From NCBI RefSeq assembly GCF_964340395.1, contig NC_135559.1, positions 23,666,964 through 23,730,963 of the forward strand: DNA of 64,000 nucleotides, in the 5' to 3' direction. Position numbers and translations under genes: made by a program. Position 1 is the stretch's first letter, and each line of letters opens with the position of its first letter. A model generated the notes under the pieces. The model saw nothing but the letters and a program-made list of their open reading frames with translations, did no database searches and was not told the origin of the DNA. Shown one piece after another: positions 1-11,635 of the stretch. The DNA is from Glandiceps talaboti (Eukaryota; Hemichordata; Enteropneusta; Spengelidae).

Positions 1-3000
1 TATATAGGGCATATAGAGTATATAGGGTATATAGAGTATATAGAGTATATAGGGCATATAGAGTATATAGGGTATATAGGCCATATAGGGTATATAGGGC
101 ATATAGAGTATATAGAGTATATAGGGTATATAGGGTATATAGGCCATATAGGGCATATAGAGTATATAGGGTATATAGAGTATATAGGGTATATAGAGTA
201 TATAGGGTATATAGAGTATATAGGGTATATAGAGTATATAGAGTATATAGGGTATATAGGCCATATAGGGCATATAGAGTATATAGGGCATATAGGGTAT
301 ATAGGGTATATAGAGTATATAGGGTATATAGGGCATATAGAGTATATAGGGCATATAGAGTATATAGGGCATATAGAGTATATAGGGCATATAGAGTATA
401 TAGGGCATATAGGGTATATAGGGCATATAGGGCATATAGAGTATATAGGGCATATAGAGTATATAGGGCATATAGAGTATATAGGGCATATAGAGTATAT
501 AGGGCATATAGAGTATATAGAGTATATAGGGCATATAGAGTATATAGGGTATATAGGGCATATAGGGTATATAGAGTATATAGGGCATATAGAGTATATA
601 GGGTATATAGGGCATATAGGGTATATAGAGTATATAGGGTATATAGAGTATATAGGGCATATAGAGTATATAGGGCATATAGGGTATATAGGGCATATAG
701 GGTATATAGAGTATATAGGGCATATAGAGTATATAGGGTATATAGGCCATATAGGGTATATAGGGTATATAGGGCATATAGAGTATATAGAGTATATAGG
801 GTATATAGGGTATATAGGCCATATAGGGCATATAGAGTATATAGGGTATATAGAGTATATAGGGTATATAGAGTATATAGGGTATATAGAGTATATAGGG
901 TATATAGAGTATATAGGGCATATAGAGTATATAGGGTATATAGGGTATATAGAGTATATAGGGCATATAGGGTATATATGGTATATAGGGTATATAGGGC
1001 ATACAGGGTATATAGAGTATATAGGGCATATAGGGCATATAGGGTATATATGGTATATAGGGCATATAGGACATATAGAATATATAGGGTATATAGGGTA
1101 TATAGAGTATATAGGGCATATAGGGTATATAGGGCATATAGAGTATATAGGGCATATAGAGTATATAGGGCATATAGAGTATATAGGGCATATAGGGTAT
1201 ATAGAGTATATAGGGCATATAGGGTATATAGAGTATATAGAGTATATAGGGCATATAGAGTATATAGGGCATATAGGGTATATAGGGCATATAGAGTATA
1301 TAGGGCATATAGAGTATATAGGGTATATAGGGTATATAGGGCATATAGAGTATATAGGGCATATAGAGTATATAGGGTATATAGGGCATATAGAGTATAT
1401 AGGGCATATAGAGTATATAGGGCATATAGAGTATATAGGGCATATAGGGTATATAGAGTATATAGGGCATATAGGGTATATAGGCCATATAGGGTATATA
1501 GGGCATATAGGGTATATATGGTATATAGGGCATATAGGGTATATAGGGCATATAGAGTATATAGGGTATATAGAGTATATAGGGCATATAGGGTATATAT
1601 GGTATATAGGCCATATAGGGTATATAGGGCATATAGGGTATATATGGTATATAGGGTATATATGGCATATAGAGTATATAGGGCATATAGAGTATATAGG
1701 GCATATAGAGTATATAGGGCATATAGAGTATATAGGGTATATAGGGCATATAGGGCATATAGGGTATATAGGGCATATAGAGTATATAGGGCATATAGAG
1801 TATATAGGGTATATAGAGTATATAGGGCATATAGAGTATATAGGGCATATAGGGTATATAGGCCATATAGGGCATATAGAGTATATAGGGTATATAGAGT
1901 ATATAGGGTATATAGAGTATATAGGGTATATAGAGTATATAGGGTATATAGAGTATATAGGGCATATAGAGTATATAGGGTATATAGGGTATATAGAGTA
2001 TATAGGGCATATAGGGTATATATGGTATATAGGGTATATAGGGCATACAGGGTATATAGAGTATATAGGGCATATAGGGCATATAGGGTATATATGGTAT
2101 ATAGGGCATATAGGACATATAGAATATATAGGGTATATAGGGTATATAGAGTATATAGGGCATATAGGGTATATAGGGCATATAGAGTATATAGGGCATA
2201 TAGAGTATATAGGGCATATAGAGTATATAGGGCATATAGGGTATATAGAGTATATAGGGCATATAGGGTATATAGAGTATATAGAGTATATAGGGCATAT
2301 AGAGTATATAGGGCATATAGGGTATATAGGGCATATAGAGTATATAGGGCATATAGAGTATATAGGGTATATAGGGTATATAGGGCATATAGAGTATATA
2401 GGGCATATAGAGTATATAGGGTATATAGGGCATATAGAGTATATAGGGCATATAGAGTATATAGGGCATATAGAGTATATAGGGCATATAGGGTATATAG
2501 AGTATATAGGGCATATAGGGTATATAGGCCATATAGGGTATATAGGGCATATAGGGTATATATGGTATATAGGGCATATAGGGTATATAGGGCATATAGA
2601 GTATATAGGGTATATAGAGTATATAGGGCATATAGGGTATATATGGTATATAGGCCATATAGGGTATATAGGGCATATAGGGTATATATGGTATATAGGG
2701 TATATATGGCATATAGAGTATATAGGGCATATAGAGTATATAGGGCATATAGAGTATATAGGGCATATAGAGTATATAGGGTATATAGGGCATATAGGGC
2801 ATATAGGGTATATAGGGCATATAGAGTATATAGGGCATATAGAGTATATAGGGTATATAGAGTATATAGGGCATATAGAGTATATAGGGCATATAGGGTA
2901 TATAGAGTATATAGGGCATATAGAGTATGTAGAGTATATAGGGCATATAGGGTATATAGGGTATATAGGGTATATAGAGTATATAGGGCATATAGGGTAT

Positions 3001-3854
3001 ATAGAGTATATAGGGCATATAGGGTATATAGGGCATATAGAGTATATAGAGTATATAGGGCATATAGGGTATATAGGGTATATAGGGTATATAGGGCATA
3101 TAGGGTATATAGGGCATATAGAGTATATAGGGCATATAGAGTATATAGGGTATATAGAGTATATAGGGCATATAGAGTATATAGGGCATATAGGGTATAT
3201 AGAGTATATAGGGCAAAAAGAGTATGTAGAGTATATAGGGCATATAGGGTATATAGGGTATATAGAGTATATAGGGTATATAGAGTATATAGGGCATATA
3301 GGGTATATAGAGTATATAGGGCATATAGAGTATGTAGAGTATATAGGGCATATAGAGTATATAGGGCATATAGGGTATATAGGGCATATAGAGTATATAG
3401 AGTATATAGAGTATATAGGGCATATAGGGTATATATGGTATATAGGGTATATATGGTATATAGGGTATATAGGGCATATAGGGTATATAGAGTATATAGG
3501 GTATATAGAGTATATAGGGCATATAGAGTATATAGGGCATATGGGGCATATAGAGTATATAGGGTATATAGAGTATATAGGGTATATAGGGTATATAGAG
3601 TATATAGGGTATATAGGGTATATAGAGTATATAGGGCATATAGGGTATATAGAGTATATAGGGTATATAGAGTATATAGGGCATATAGGGTATATAGAGT
3701 ATATAGGGTATATAGAGTATATAGGGCATATAGGGTATATAGAGTATATAGGGCATATAGAGCATGTAGGGTATATAGGGTATATAGGGCATATAGAGTA
3801 TATAGGGCATATGGGGCATATAGGGTATATATGGTATATAGGGCATATAGGGTA
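1..3854. repeat. 9-bp tandem array (TATATAGRG-type), open at the left window edge
   Basis: About 428 head-to-tail copies of a 9-bp unit. The main variants are tatataggg, tatatagag, catataggg and catatagag. The array already runs at base 1, so its true start lies outside the window, and it ends at about 3854. Because 9 is a multiple of 3, one frame reads Tyr-Arg-Val/Ala for hundreds of codons (978-3863). That is a by-product of the period, not a gene. A block of roughly 0.9 kb is repeated at an offset of exactly 1,044 bp (116 units), marked by the rare variant atacaggg at 1001 and 2045. Confidence 0.97.
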
Positions 3855-4034
3855 CTGTTATGAATGCTTGTTAGTATTTATTCAATTTTCGTCTGTCTGT
3901 CTATTTGTTTGTTTTTGTTTATTTTTGATTGCTTGTTTGTAAACATAACTAAGCCTAAAAGTTAATGATAAAAACTATTGAGCGTTGATATATGATGTAT
4001 CAATAGATATAATATGCTGCGTGCTGTGTGTGAG

Positions 4035-4085
<51 letters not shown>

Positions 4086-4515
4086 CATGTGTATGTGTGT
4101 GTGTGAGTGAGTGAGTGAGTGAGTGAGTGAGTGAGTGAGTGAGTGAGTGAGTGAGTGAGTGAGTGCTATATATGGGTTAGTGAGATAGGCTGATGGATTT
4201 AATTCTCAAAGGGATATGGATGTTGGGCTTCTGTATGACATGTTGTTCAGTATGGCACGCCATTCAGTGTACGTGGCAAGCCCTTCAGTATGGGAAGCCA
4301 TTCAGTATTGCAAGCTGTTCAGTATGGCACGCCTTTATTCAATGTTAATATTATTTAATTCAAACAAGTTTTAATTCATTTGAGATTATTGTTGTTTCAC
4401 AGGCTTTATTTTGATTTAGTTTTCGTCCAAACAGACATTTTTTTAAGGATTATATGTATGGTCTTTATTCAGTACTTCTAGGCATTCAGCCCAAAATAAA
4501 TTGCACTGCTATATA
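3855..4515. repeat. Spacer with (TG)n, (GTGA)n and a small degenerate repeat
   Basis: No gene is seen. A (TG)n tract lies at about 4037-4084 and a (GTGA)n tract at about 4104-4165. A short imperfect tandem built on the word ttcagtatggcacgcc covers about 4243-4333. The rest is AT-rich unique sequence. Confidence 0.85.
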
Positions 4516-4517
4516 CA

Positions 4518-5253
4518 GAAAAACAACAACTGACAAGATATTGTATAAAACTTACTGAATGAACAGATCTAGAAAACAACAACTGACAAGATATTGTATA
4601 AAACTTACTGAATGAACAGATCTAGAAAACAGCAACTTACAAGATATTGTATAAAACTTAGTGAATGAACAGATCTAGAAAACAGCAACTTACAAGATAT
4701 TGTATAAAACTTAGTGAATGAACAGATCTAGAAAACAGCAACTTACAAGATATTGTATAAAACTTACTGAATGAACAGATCTAGAAAACAGCGACTGACA
4801 AGATATTGTATAAAACTTACTGAATGAACAGATCTAGAAAACAGCGACTTACAAGATATTGTATAAAACTTACTGAATGAACAGATCTAGAAAACAGCAA
4901 CTTACAAGATATTGTATAAAACTTAGTGAATGAACAGATCTAGAAAACAGCAACTTACAAGATATTGTATAAAACTTACTGAATGAACAGATCTAGAAAA
5001 CAGCGACTTACAAGATATTGTATAAAACTTACTGAATGAACAGATCTAGAAAACAGCGACTTACAAGATATTGTATAAAACTTAGTGAATGAACAGATCT
5101 AGAAAACAGCAACTGACAAGATTTTGTATAAAACTTACTGAATGAACAGATCTAGAAAACAGCAACTTACAAGATATTGTATAAAACTTAGTGAATGAAC
5201 AGATCTAGAAAACAGCAACTTACAAGATATTGTATAAAACTTAGTGAATGAAC
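4518..5253. repeat. 53-bp minisatellite, about 13.9 copies
   Basis: The unit contains the words acaagatattgtataaaac and gaatgaacagatctag. Sites vary between copies (cagcaactt/cagcgactt/caacaactga; cttactg/cttagtg). Each unit carries an AGATCT site. The array abuts the 3' side of the LINE remnant on the - strand. Confidence 0.96.
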
Positions 5254-5279
5254 ATATCATTTATTTCATTTCTCAAACT

Positions 5280-6064
5280 CATTGCATGAAAATCAAATGC
5301 TGCTAAACATTTGTACCGTATTTTTATTTTATGTTGACATGACTGAGCTGAATAAACTTTCCTTCATTTGGTGGGTTAATATAGACCATAGGAAAGTATT
5401 TCTTTCTTTGAATATAAAAAAATGGACAAATCATAAGAAAATGATATTCATCTTCGATTTCATTTCTCTCACACAACAAACAAATCCTTTGGTTTCTGTC
5501 AGTTCCAAGTTTACGGTCAGTTGTAATTCTAAAAAGTGGAAGGAACAACGAAATCGAGCAAGCATGTGGATATGTGGCGGTATTTTGACTAGAAAAAGAT
5601 ATTTTTCCAGTTCAAGTGCAGTCTTAAAATACTTGTAAGTATGTCAACTTATCAAGAGTACAGATTTCACTATGCCAGGTTTCATACGAATATCTCCTAA
5701 AAATTTCAGCAAAAGTTTTCATTAAAATGTTTTTGTCAACATTGGTTTGATTTGACCACATCTCTTCTAAGTTACCTAGGTGTAATAAATTTTTAACATG
5801 ATGTACCCAAGTTGGTTTGGATCTTATACCTGGTAGTCAATATTAAGTAACATCTTATATCAAATTTCTTTGGATACCTAGAATCATCCATTTTTGAACA
5901 GTTTTATCCAATACTTATTGCATCTGTTTGCTGTGTGTAGGTAAATAGGGTATCATCCGCACTCTCCCAAGACAGCTACATTTGGTGTATTTGTTGGAAC
6001 TCCCAAGAAGCTACGACATGCAAACAACTGCACCCTCTCTAAACATTATTTATCAAACCTCTAC

Positions 6065-6119
<55 letters not shown>

Positions 6120-6131
6120 TGTCTCTCTCTG

Positions 6132-6206
<75 letters not shown>

Positions 6207-6238
6207 TCTCCCTCTGTCTCTGTCTCTGTCTCTGTCTC

Positions 6239-6300
<62 letters not shown>

Positions 6301-6420
6301 TCTCTCTCTCACTCTCTCCTCTCTAAACAGTCATATTTATCAAACCTCCACACTTCTGCGCCATAAGTTATTGGTAAAATCATAGAATCAAATACCTTAA
6401 AAAATGTGGAAGCATACCAA
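5280..6420 (-). mobile_element. Decayed non-LTR retrotransposon (CR1/Jockey/L2-like) ORF2 C-terminal fragment
   Basis: Read on the - strand from 6420 down, frame-broken translation gives the typical end of a LINE reverse transcriptase polyprotein. First comes FDSMILPITYGAEVWRFDKY, the region after the RT catalytic core. Next come CLERVQLFACRSFLGVPTN and GECGRYPIY. At 5324-5548 an open 74-codon stretch includes DRNQRICLLCERNEIEDEYH, the Cys-containing knuckle usual in CR1/L2-type ORF2 tails. Several frameshifts and stops show it is dead. The (CT)n tract 6068-6325 interrupts it and is flanked by a duplicated LINE segment. The match is by recognised family motifs; clade assignment is approximate. 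Confidence 0.85.
6068..6325. repeat. (CT)n microsatellite inside the LINE fragment
   Basis: About 258 bp of CT repeats with CTGT and CCCT interruptions. Both flanks carry a copy of the same roughly 37-bp LINE segment (ctctctaaaca...cacttct) at about 6036-6070 and 6319-6355. This suggests a tandem duplication whose junction expanded. Confidence 0.95.
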
Positions 6421-6462
6421 TTTTCTTTGTAGCTCTATAAATACCCATGAAAACCTTTTTTT

Positions 6463-6496
6463 CTTCCGTAAGGAAGAGATATATTTATGGGTGGAA

Positions 6497-6592
<96 letters not shown>

Positions 6593-6617
6593 ATGTATGT
6601 ATGTATGTATGTATGTA

Positions 6618-6680
<63 letters not shown>

Positions 6681-7370
6681 GTCATCGTTTTCTCCGTATC
6701 GGCTTGCTCAATTCAAACTAAATTTTGAAGACGTATTCCGTAGGGTAATGGCAAGACTTGATTAGGTTTTGGTAAAAATCCCGTGAATATTAATTAGCAA
6801 TTTACGTAATTAATGATTTTCGGTAATTAGGCTATATCTCAAGAACGTACGCTTCAAATTCATTATAACTTGGTACATACATTTGCGATACCAAAGCGCA
6901 CCTGTCCTGAAAATATTACTAATGTAGCTTTTAGTTTTAATAAAATATTGGCATATTTTCGATTGGCCACAAAAAGAAAAAAATAGTTTCTCGTCAGGAA
7001 ATGTCGTCTAAAGCGGTGCGACTTTATCACCATTTTCTAAAACACGACTGGCTCAATTCAAACGAAATTTATTGCATGTATTCTGTAGGGTAGTGACAAG
7101 AACTGATTAGGTTTCGGTAAACATCCCAAGAATATCAATGCGAAATTTACATAATTAATGGTTTTCGGTAATTAGGCTATATCTCAAGAATGCACGCTTC
7201 AAATTCAATATAATATGATTCATGCATTTGTGATACCAAAGCGCACTTGTCCTGAAAATATTACTAATGTAGCTTTTAGTTTTAATAAATTATTGGCATA
7301 TTTTTGTAGGCTACTAAAAAGGAAAAAATAGTTTCTAGTCAGGAAATGTTGTCTAAAGTGTTACGACGAT
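6463..7370 (+). repeat. Dispersed repeat family A, with head hairpin, TG/CTGT tract and two 345-bp body units
   Basis: It begins with a small hairpin, cttccgtaaggaag (6463-6476). A (TG)n tract follows (about 6500-6543), then a CTGT/TATG tract (about 6544-6681), and then two diverged copies of a roughly 345-bp body. Landmark words such as gctatatctcaagaa occur at 6831 and 7176. A second copy lies inverted at about 48560-49013, with the same order of hairpin, tract and body. No coding capacity is seen, so it is likely a non-autonomous mobile repeat. Confidence 0.8.
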
Positions 7371-7770
7371 GCGCTTATTTTTTTTACATTCTCAACAAAT
7401 GTCACAGTACATGTTGTGGTTGGCCAGGAGATCACTAACAGCAATGAGCAAATAGCAATCAATGAGAAAAAATAACTTATTACATATGTTCTGTTGTATT
7501 CCAACAATTGTCTGTAGGAACGACAATCTCAAAACTTTGCCCTTACGGAAGACATTCAGTTTACATCTGGTCTGTTTGGTTTTCGCACAGGATAATACAG
7601 AGAGTAAAAAATGCTGTTCTATCATGCACAGATTATATTTAGAAAACTACATATTTCAATACATATTTGATTTTCAATTAAATAAACATCATTGACAGTT
7701 TTTATGCCATGGTATGATGACACACTGAAAATGCAAATCGGAAACTTGATTGGTGAGCTCAAACATTCAA
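7371..7770. other. Spacer, no gene seen
   Basis: AT-rich unique sequence. Short overlapping open frames exist on both strands but show no domain, splice pattern or family resemblance. Confidence 0.6.
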
Positions 7771-8825
7771 ACAGACCGGTCAGTTTCTCCAGCCTGGGGG
7801 GTGGGGGGGGTGGATAGGGGGTTTTCAGTCTTTTTTTTCCATTGGGCCGACAAAAAGTCACTGACCTCCGTGAATAAAATTTCATGGCATCTTGGGGGGG
7901 GGGGGGTTCTAGGCGGTCTCCCCTAGAAGCCCCTGGGAGATTTTTACTCTTAAAGGCAATTTTCAGGCTATTCACAGACACTTTCAGACAATAATTTGCA
8001 AGCTTTACAAGACAGCTCTAACATGTAAAAAGCAACTACATATGGTTGAAACATTTTTGAAATAAAGTTCTATAGCATCTTGATAGTGAGAGGTGGAGGA
8101 AAGAACTTTGATTTGAGACTGGGACATGTCTACCTCCTGTGAGGGTCCTAGGGGGTCTCCCCCTAGAAGTTTTTTACCAACTTTGGTGAATCTTATTGTT
8201 GGTTTAACGAATGAGTAGCCTCTGGGGTGAGGGAGTCCAAGGGTTTCCCCCTGGCAGATCTGGAGTTTTTTGTTTCTATTTAGGCAATGTTTAGGTTATT
8301 CATAGCCTCTGAGGTAATATTGCCAAGCTTCGTAAAGCTAAAGTAAATATAACTTTTTAAATAAGTTTTCCATGTTATAAAAGTGGGCTATGTTGTGTAA
8401 CTAGTGTGGTAGCTAGGTAATACATGTATATGTAGAATTTTATGTATAGTTATGTTTGAACCCTTACATGAAGTAATATTTAAAAAAATTATGAAAGAAA
8501 CAGAGACAAGAACAAATATATATATGTACCACAGGCCAATGAAACTGTCTGGTCCCTGACATGTGTTTGAAAATGTTTGTCATGATCTGACAAGTGTCCT
8601 GGTTGGAGAGGTACGAGCAGGTTGAACATTATACTTGCACTTGTGCATCATTTCCCTGCCAAGACATTTTTGTCTAGCAGCAGTGGTCCATCTTTTTTTC
8701 CCATCACCCACTCATATCCGGATTTTTTTCCGCTAGCAACTCCATTTGGCATCTTTTTTCCCCCGAAATCTTCCACACCCGGTACCCCCCCAGGATATCA
8801 AATGGTCCACCCCTAACGAGCCGGT
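7771..8825 (+). repeat. Dispersed repeat family B, copy 1, with G-runs
   Basis: The segments 8028-8340 and 8390-8815 match 49015-49325 and 49645-50060 closely and in the same orientation, so this is a dispersed or duplicated element. It contains long G tracts (7796-7820 and 7893-7906) and repeated words such as tctccccctagaag. No open reading frame is supported. Copy 2 carries about 310 extra bases between the two matching segments. Confidence 0.8.
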
Positions 8826-9272
8826 CCCTATTTCGAAGTGTAGAACTTTAATACACGTGTACTAACACATCTGGTTGCGAGAATGATATTGGCGCAGGCC
8901 CTACAAGTCAAGTCAAGCAAGGGATCGAGCTTAGGGAGTAGAGGTGAGTCCTGGAACAGCCATTCATAAGATTGTCATTCCACTAAGCCGTCGTTACACT
9001 CAATATATATCCCGTACAACTTGACACGCAAACTTTTACGCTGGTACTGTGGTAGAAGTGCAGTTTACTGTGCTGGTGTTTAGTGTTTGAAACTCAGCAG
9101 GAGTTTGGATCTATGATGGTTAAATACGAATTGATCTGAGAAGATGTCACACATAATCCTGAAATCACGGAGTAAATGAGCGACAATTTCAAGGATATAG
9201 CGTAGACTTGTATAAACATTAATTGACTACGAGTGAAAATCGAAGTTTTGTGATAGCCGCGACGATTGGGAG
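8826..9272 (+). promoter_or_regulatory. Upstream region and probable 5' leader of the PRKX-like gene, with two short uORFs
   Basis: The sequence before the kinase start codon is not repetitive. An in-frame stop at 9234-9236 closes the kinase frame upstream, which supports ATG 9273 as the start. Two short upstream ORFs are visible, 9144-9179 (11 codons plus stop) and 9176-9205 (9 codons plus stop). They overlap so that the stop of the first shares bases with the ATG of the second (ATGA). A weak TATA-like word, caatatatat, is near 9002. The transcription start is unknown, so the uORFs may or may not be in the mRNA. Confidence 0.5.
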
Positions 9273-9408
9273 ATGGCTGCCTCTAGGATCAGAGGAAAAT
9301 CTGCGAAGCGTTCCCAAAATAAGGTAAAAGAGTTGCCTCCTCCTGATGTCCAAGAAGACGGTGAACGGAAGTACAAACTAGATGATCTGGAAATTCACTG
9401 TACGATTG
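9273..9408 (+). CDS. PRKX: PRKX-like cAMP-dependent-type protein kinase catalytic subunit, coding exon 1
   Basis: It encodes 45 residues plus the first base of codon 46. The start ATG (9273) has G at -3 and G at +4, and the frame is closed upstream by a stop at 9234. The N-terminal 32 residues are basic and Pro-containing, variable in this family. They are followed by KYKLDDLEIHCTIG, the beta-1 strand leading into the Gly-rich loop. The exon ends in phase 1 at a strong donor, gtgagt (9409-9414). Its last G joins the ga of exon 2 to make the first Gly of GTGTFGRV. PRKX is a cytosolic/nuclear Ser/Thr kinase of the AGC group that is inhibited by PKA regulatory subunits (family knowledge). Assignment rests mainly on exon 2. 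The 24.2 kb intron that follows is packed with minisatellites. Confidence 0.88.
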
Positions 9409-9794
9409 GTGAGTATTGCCAAGTTTTGAAGTGTTATACTCTAGAAATATAATGAATTGAAGGGCTGTGTGAGGTCAAATGCGGTTAGGTCGCATAGCTG
9501 CGTTTCCTAAGGCACATGTATGCATGCTACACCAACTATAGTAGTTATAAATACAATAGGTGTTAATGTATTATCAGTCAACAAAGCCGGCTTACTGAGG
9601 ACAATCGTGAGCTGTCCATGCAAAACAAAACAGTTTACAGCCTACAGGTTGAACAGATGACGAGGAGTACAAGAGTGCGAAGTTAAGAAGTAGGGAACGC
9701 TGAAATTGGAATTTGGATAAAACAAATCTAGCTAGTTGGTATTACAAATAAGCAACTTTATGCCCCGACATACATTTGTAATTGAACGTTGTAC
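9409..9794. other. Start of intron 1, no further feature seen
   Basis: Unique intronic sequence directly after the donor gtgagt. No repeat or gene is recognised up to the (TATG)n tract. Confidence 0.7.
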
Positions 9795-10084
9795 TATGTA
9801 TGTATGTATGTATGTATGTATGTATGTATGTATGTATGTATGTATGTATGTATGTATGTATGTATGTATGTATGTATGTATGTATGTATGTATGTATGTA
9901 TGTATGTATGTATGTATGTATGTATGTATGTATGTATGTATGTATGTATGTATGTATGTATGTATGTATGTATGTATGTATGTATGTATGTATGTATGTA
10001 TGTATGTATGTATGTATGTATGTATGTATGTATGTATGTATGTATGTATGTATGTATGTATGTATGTATGTATGTATGTATGTA
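9795..10084. repeat. (TATG)n microsatellite, about 72 copies
   Basis: An almost perfect tetranucleotide tract of about 290 bp. It sits at the 3' end of the LINE fragment on the - strand (10085-10803). Seen from the LINE strand it reads (CATA)n directly after aataaata. A second, shorter TATG tract lies at the other end of the LINE. Confidence 0.97.
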
Positions 10085-10803
10085 TTTATTTATTCAGGTA
10101 AACCAACGGGCATAAAGCCCATTTACAGGCACCTTTAAAAACAAATAAGGAAAAACAAGCACTAAAAAGATAAAACAAGGGGTAGCAATAACAGAAGTGA
10201 CATGACATAAAAGGCAAACACAGAAATAAAAACAACAAAACAGGAAAAATTATTAAAAACACGCAGCCTGAAGCACACGCCGAAAGGCGGAAACAGGACT
10301 AAATAAATCTATGTTTGGATTTGCTTTAAAAATGTCATTACAAGTGGTTAAACATCTTAAAATTGGGGAATATTTTCTCAGATTTACTCTGGAGGCACTG
10401 ATGCGAAAGATATGGTTATTACGTAACTGTCTGCTCTGTACATTAAAACAAACCTTGTACAAAATGGATGGACAATTATAGCGTGAATTGACCAGTTTGT
10501 AAACAAAAATAGCATCTAAAAACTTTCGCCTCCTCACCAGTGGGGGAAGCTTAAACCTAGCACATAGTGAATCGTAATCTATTGAAGTATATTGCACATT
10601 TGATTTAAAACATAAAAATTTAATAAATTTCTGCTGTACACGTTCGATTTTATCAATTTGAGTTACTTGCCATGGTGACCAAATTACACTGCAGTACTCA
10701 AGATGGCTTCTAACATGGGTCACATATAAAGATCTTAATGTAGAAATGTTGGAAAAATTGGCACGTGTACGTTTGATAAAACCCATCATTCTAAAAGCTT
10801 TCC
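10085..10803 (-). mobile_element. 5'-truncated non-LTR retrotransposon (CR1/Jockey-like)
   Basis: About 720 bp of LINE on the - strand. The open frame 10253-10800 ends in a roughly 165-bp 3' UTR and then the (CATA)n tract. Both ends are flanked by TATG microsatellite. This suggests either insertion into a pre-existing microsatellite or a microsatellite-tailed element whose target was duplicated. Confidence 0.88.
10253..10800 (-). CDS. LINE ORF2 C-terminal fragment (region after the RT catalytic core)
   Basis: The frame is open through the 5' truncation point, and the first Met is at 10789 (178 codons). Near its start it reads KAFRMMGFIKRTRANF, then LRSLYVTHVRSHLEYCSVIW and IDKIERVQQKFIKFL. 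This is the usual thumb/after-RT block of Jockey/CR1-type reverse transcriptases, and the end of the protein is intact. The YxDD catalytic core is absent because of 5' truncation, so no active enzyme is encoded. The undamaged frame suggests a fairly recent insertion compared with the LINE at 5.3-6.4 kb. Confidence 0.85.
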
Positions 10804-10960
10804 ATGTATGTATGTATGTATGTATGTATGTATGTATGTATGTGTGTATGTATGTATGTATGTATGTGTGTATGTGTGTATGTGTGTGTGTGTATTTGTT
10901 TGTTTGTTTGTTTGTTTACTTGTTTATTTGTGTTTGTTTACTCGTGTATTTGTATATGTA
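10804..10960. repeat. TATG/TGTG/TTTG simple repeat at the 5' end of the LINE
   Basis: TATG copies begin exactly where LINE similarity stops, then degrade into TGTG and TTTG-like tracts. Confidence 0.9.
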
Positions 10961-11635
10961 AACAAAACAAACTGAGCCTGAGCTCCCTGATATGAGACAA
11001 ATAAATGTACCAAGGGACTGATGCCAGTGTAGGTGATATCAGTTATTCACCATAAAATTATAGGTAGTAGAGTTGAAGTGTTTGTTCATCAGTGGATGAA
11101 GTGGGCTTGGCATTTCTCTCCAACTATTATCTTAATAAGAATTACAGTACATGTGGCCAAACCATGTGGCTTTGACACTTTAGATTTTAACCCTCACATC
11201 AATCAATCAAAATGATATATTAAAATATCATTGCAGAATCATGAATGAATTAAAACATTTTAAAAACTACCTATGGTGTACTTTTTACCATAAGTAGCAA
11301 AGATAAACATGAACATCAACTGTTTTTTAAAGCTGTAGACACGATAATTGCAACTACTAACATTGAAGTGAAGGATGACTGCAATTGTAAGCTAGCTAGT
11401 GACAATAGGAAAGCTTTAATTGCAGGCTTTATAGGGATATATGACTACATTTAGACAATAGAGTTATTTCAAGTGTTGTATGATGAAGGTATTTAGACAA
11501 GTCAGTGATATCTCCACCTCCACACAATGTATTCATGTATGTTAGAAAACTTTACATGTACAAAATCCCTAGGGTGAAATTACTGCAAGGCCCTCTCTGT
11601 ACCTATTGTTTGTCAAAGCTATTATAACAGTTTGA
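10961..11635. other. Intron 1 spacer, no gene seen
   Basis: AT-rich unique sequence. The 60-codon open frame at 11033-11215 has no recognisable feature and no splice context. Confidence 0.6.

Noticed and set aside
978-3863. 961-codon open frame of Tyr-Arg-Val/Ala repeats
   Set aside because: It lies wholly in the 9-bp array. A period divisible by three keeps the frame open, and there is no unique N- or C-terminal domain, splice signal or family match.
9736-10138. Met-Tyr-Val-Cys repeat proteins
   Set aside because: They are translations of the (TATG)n microsatellite.
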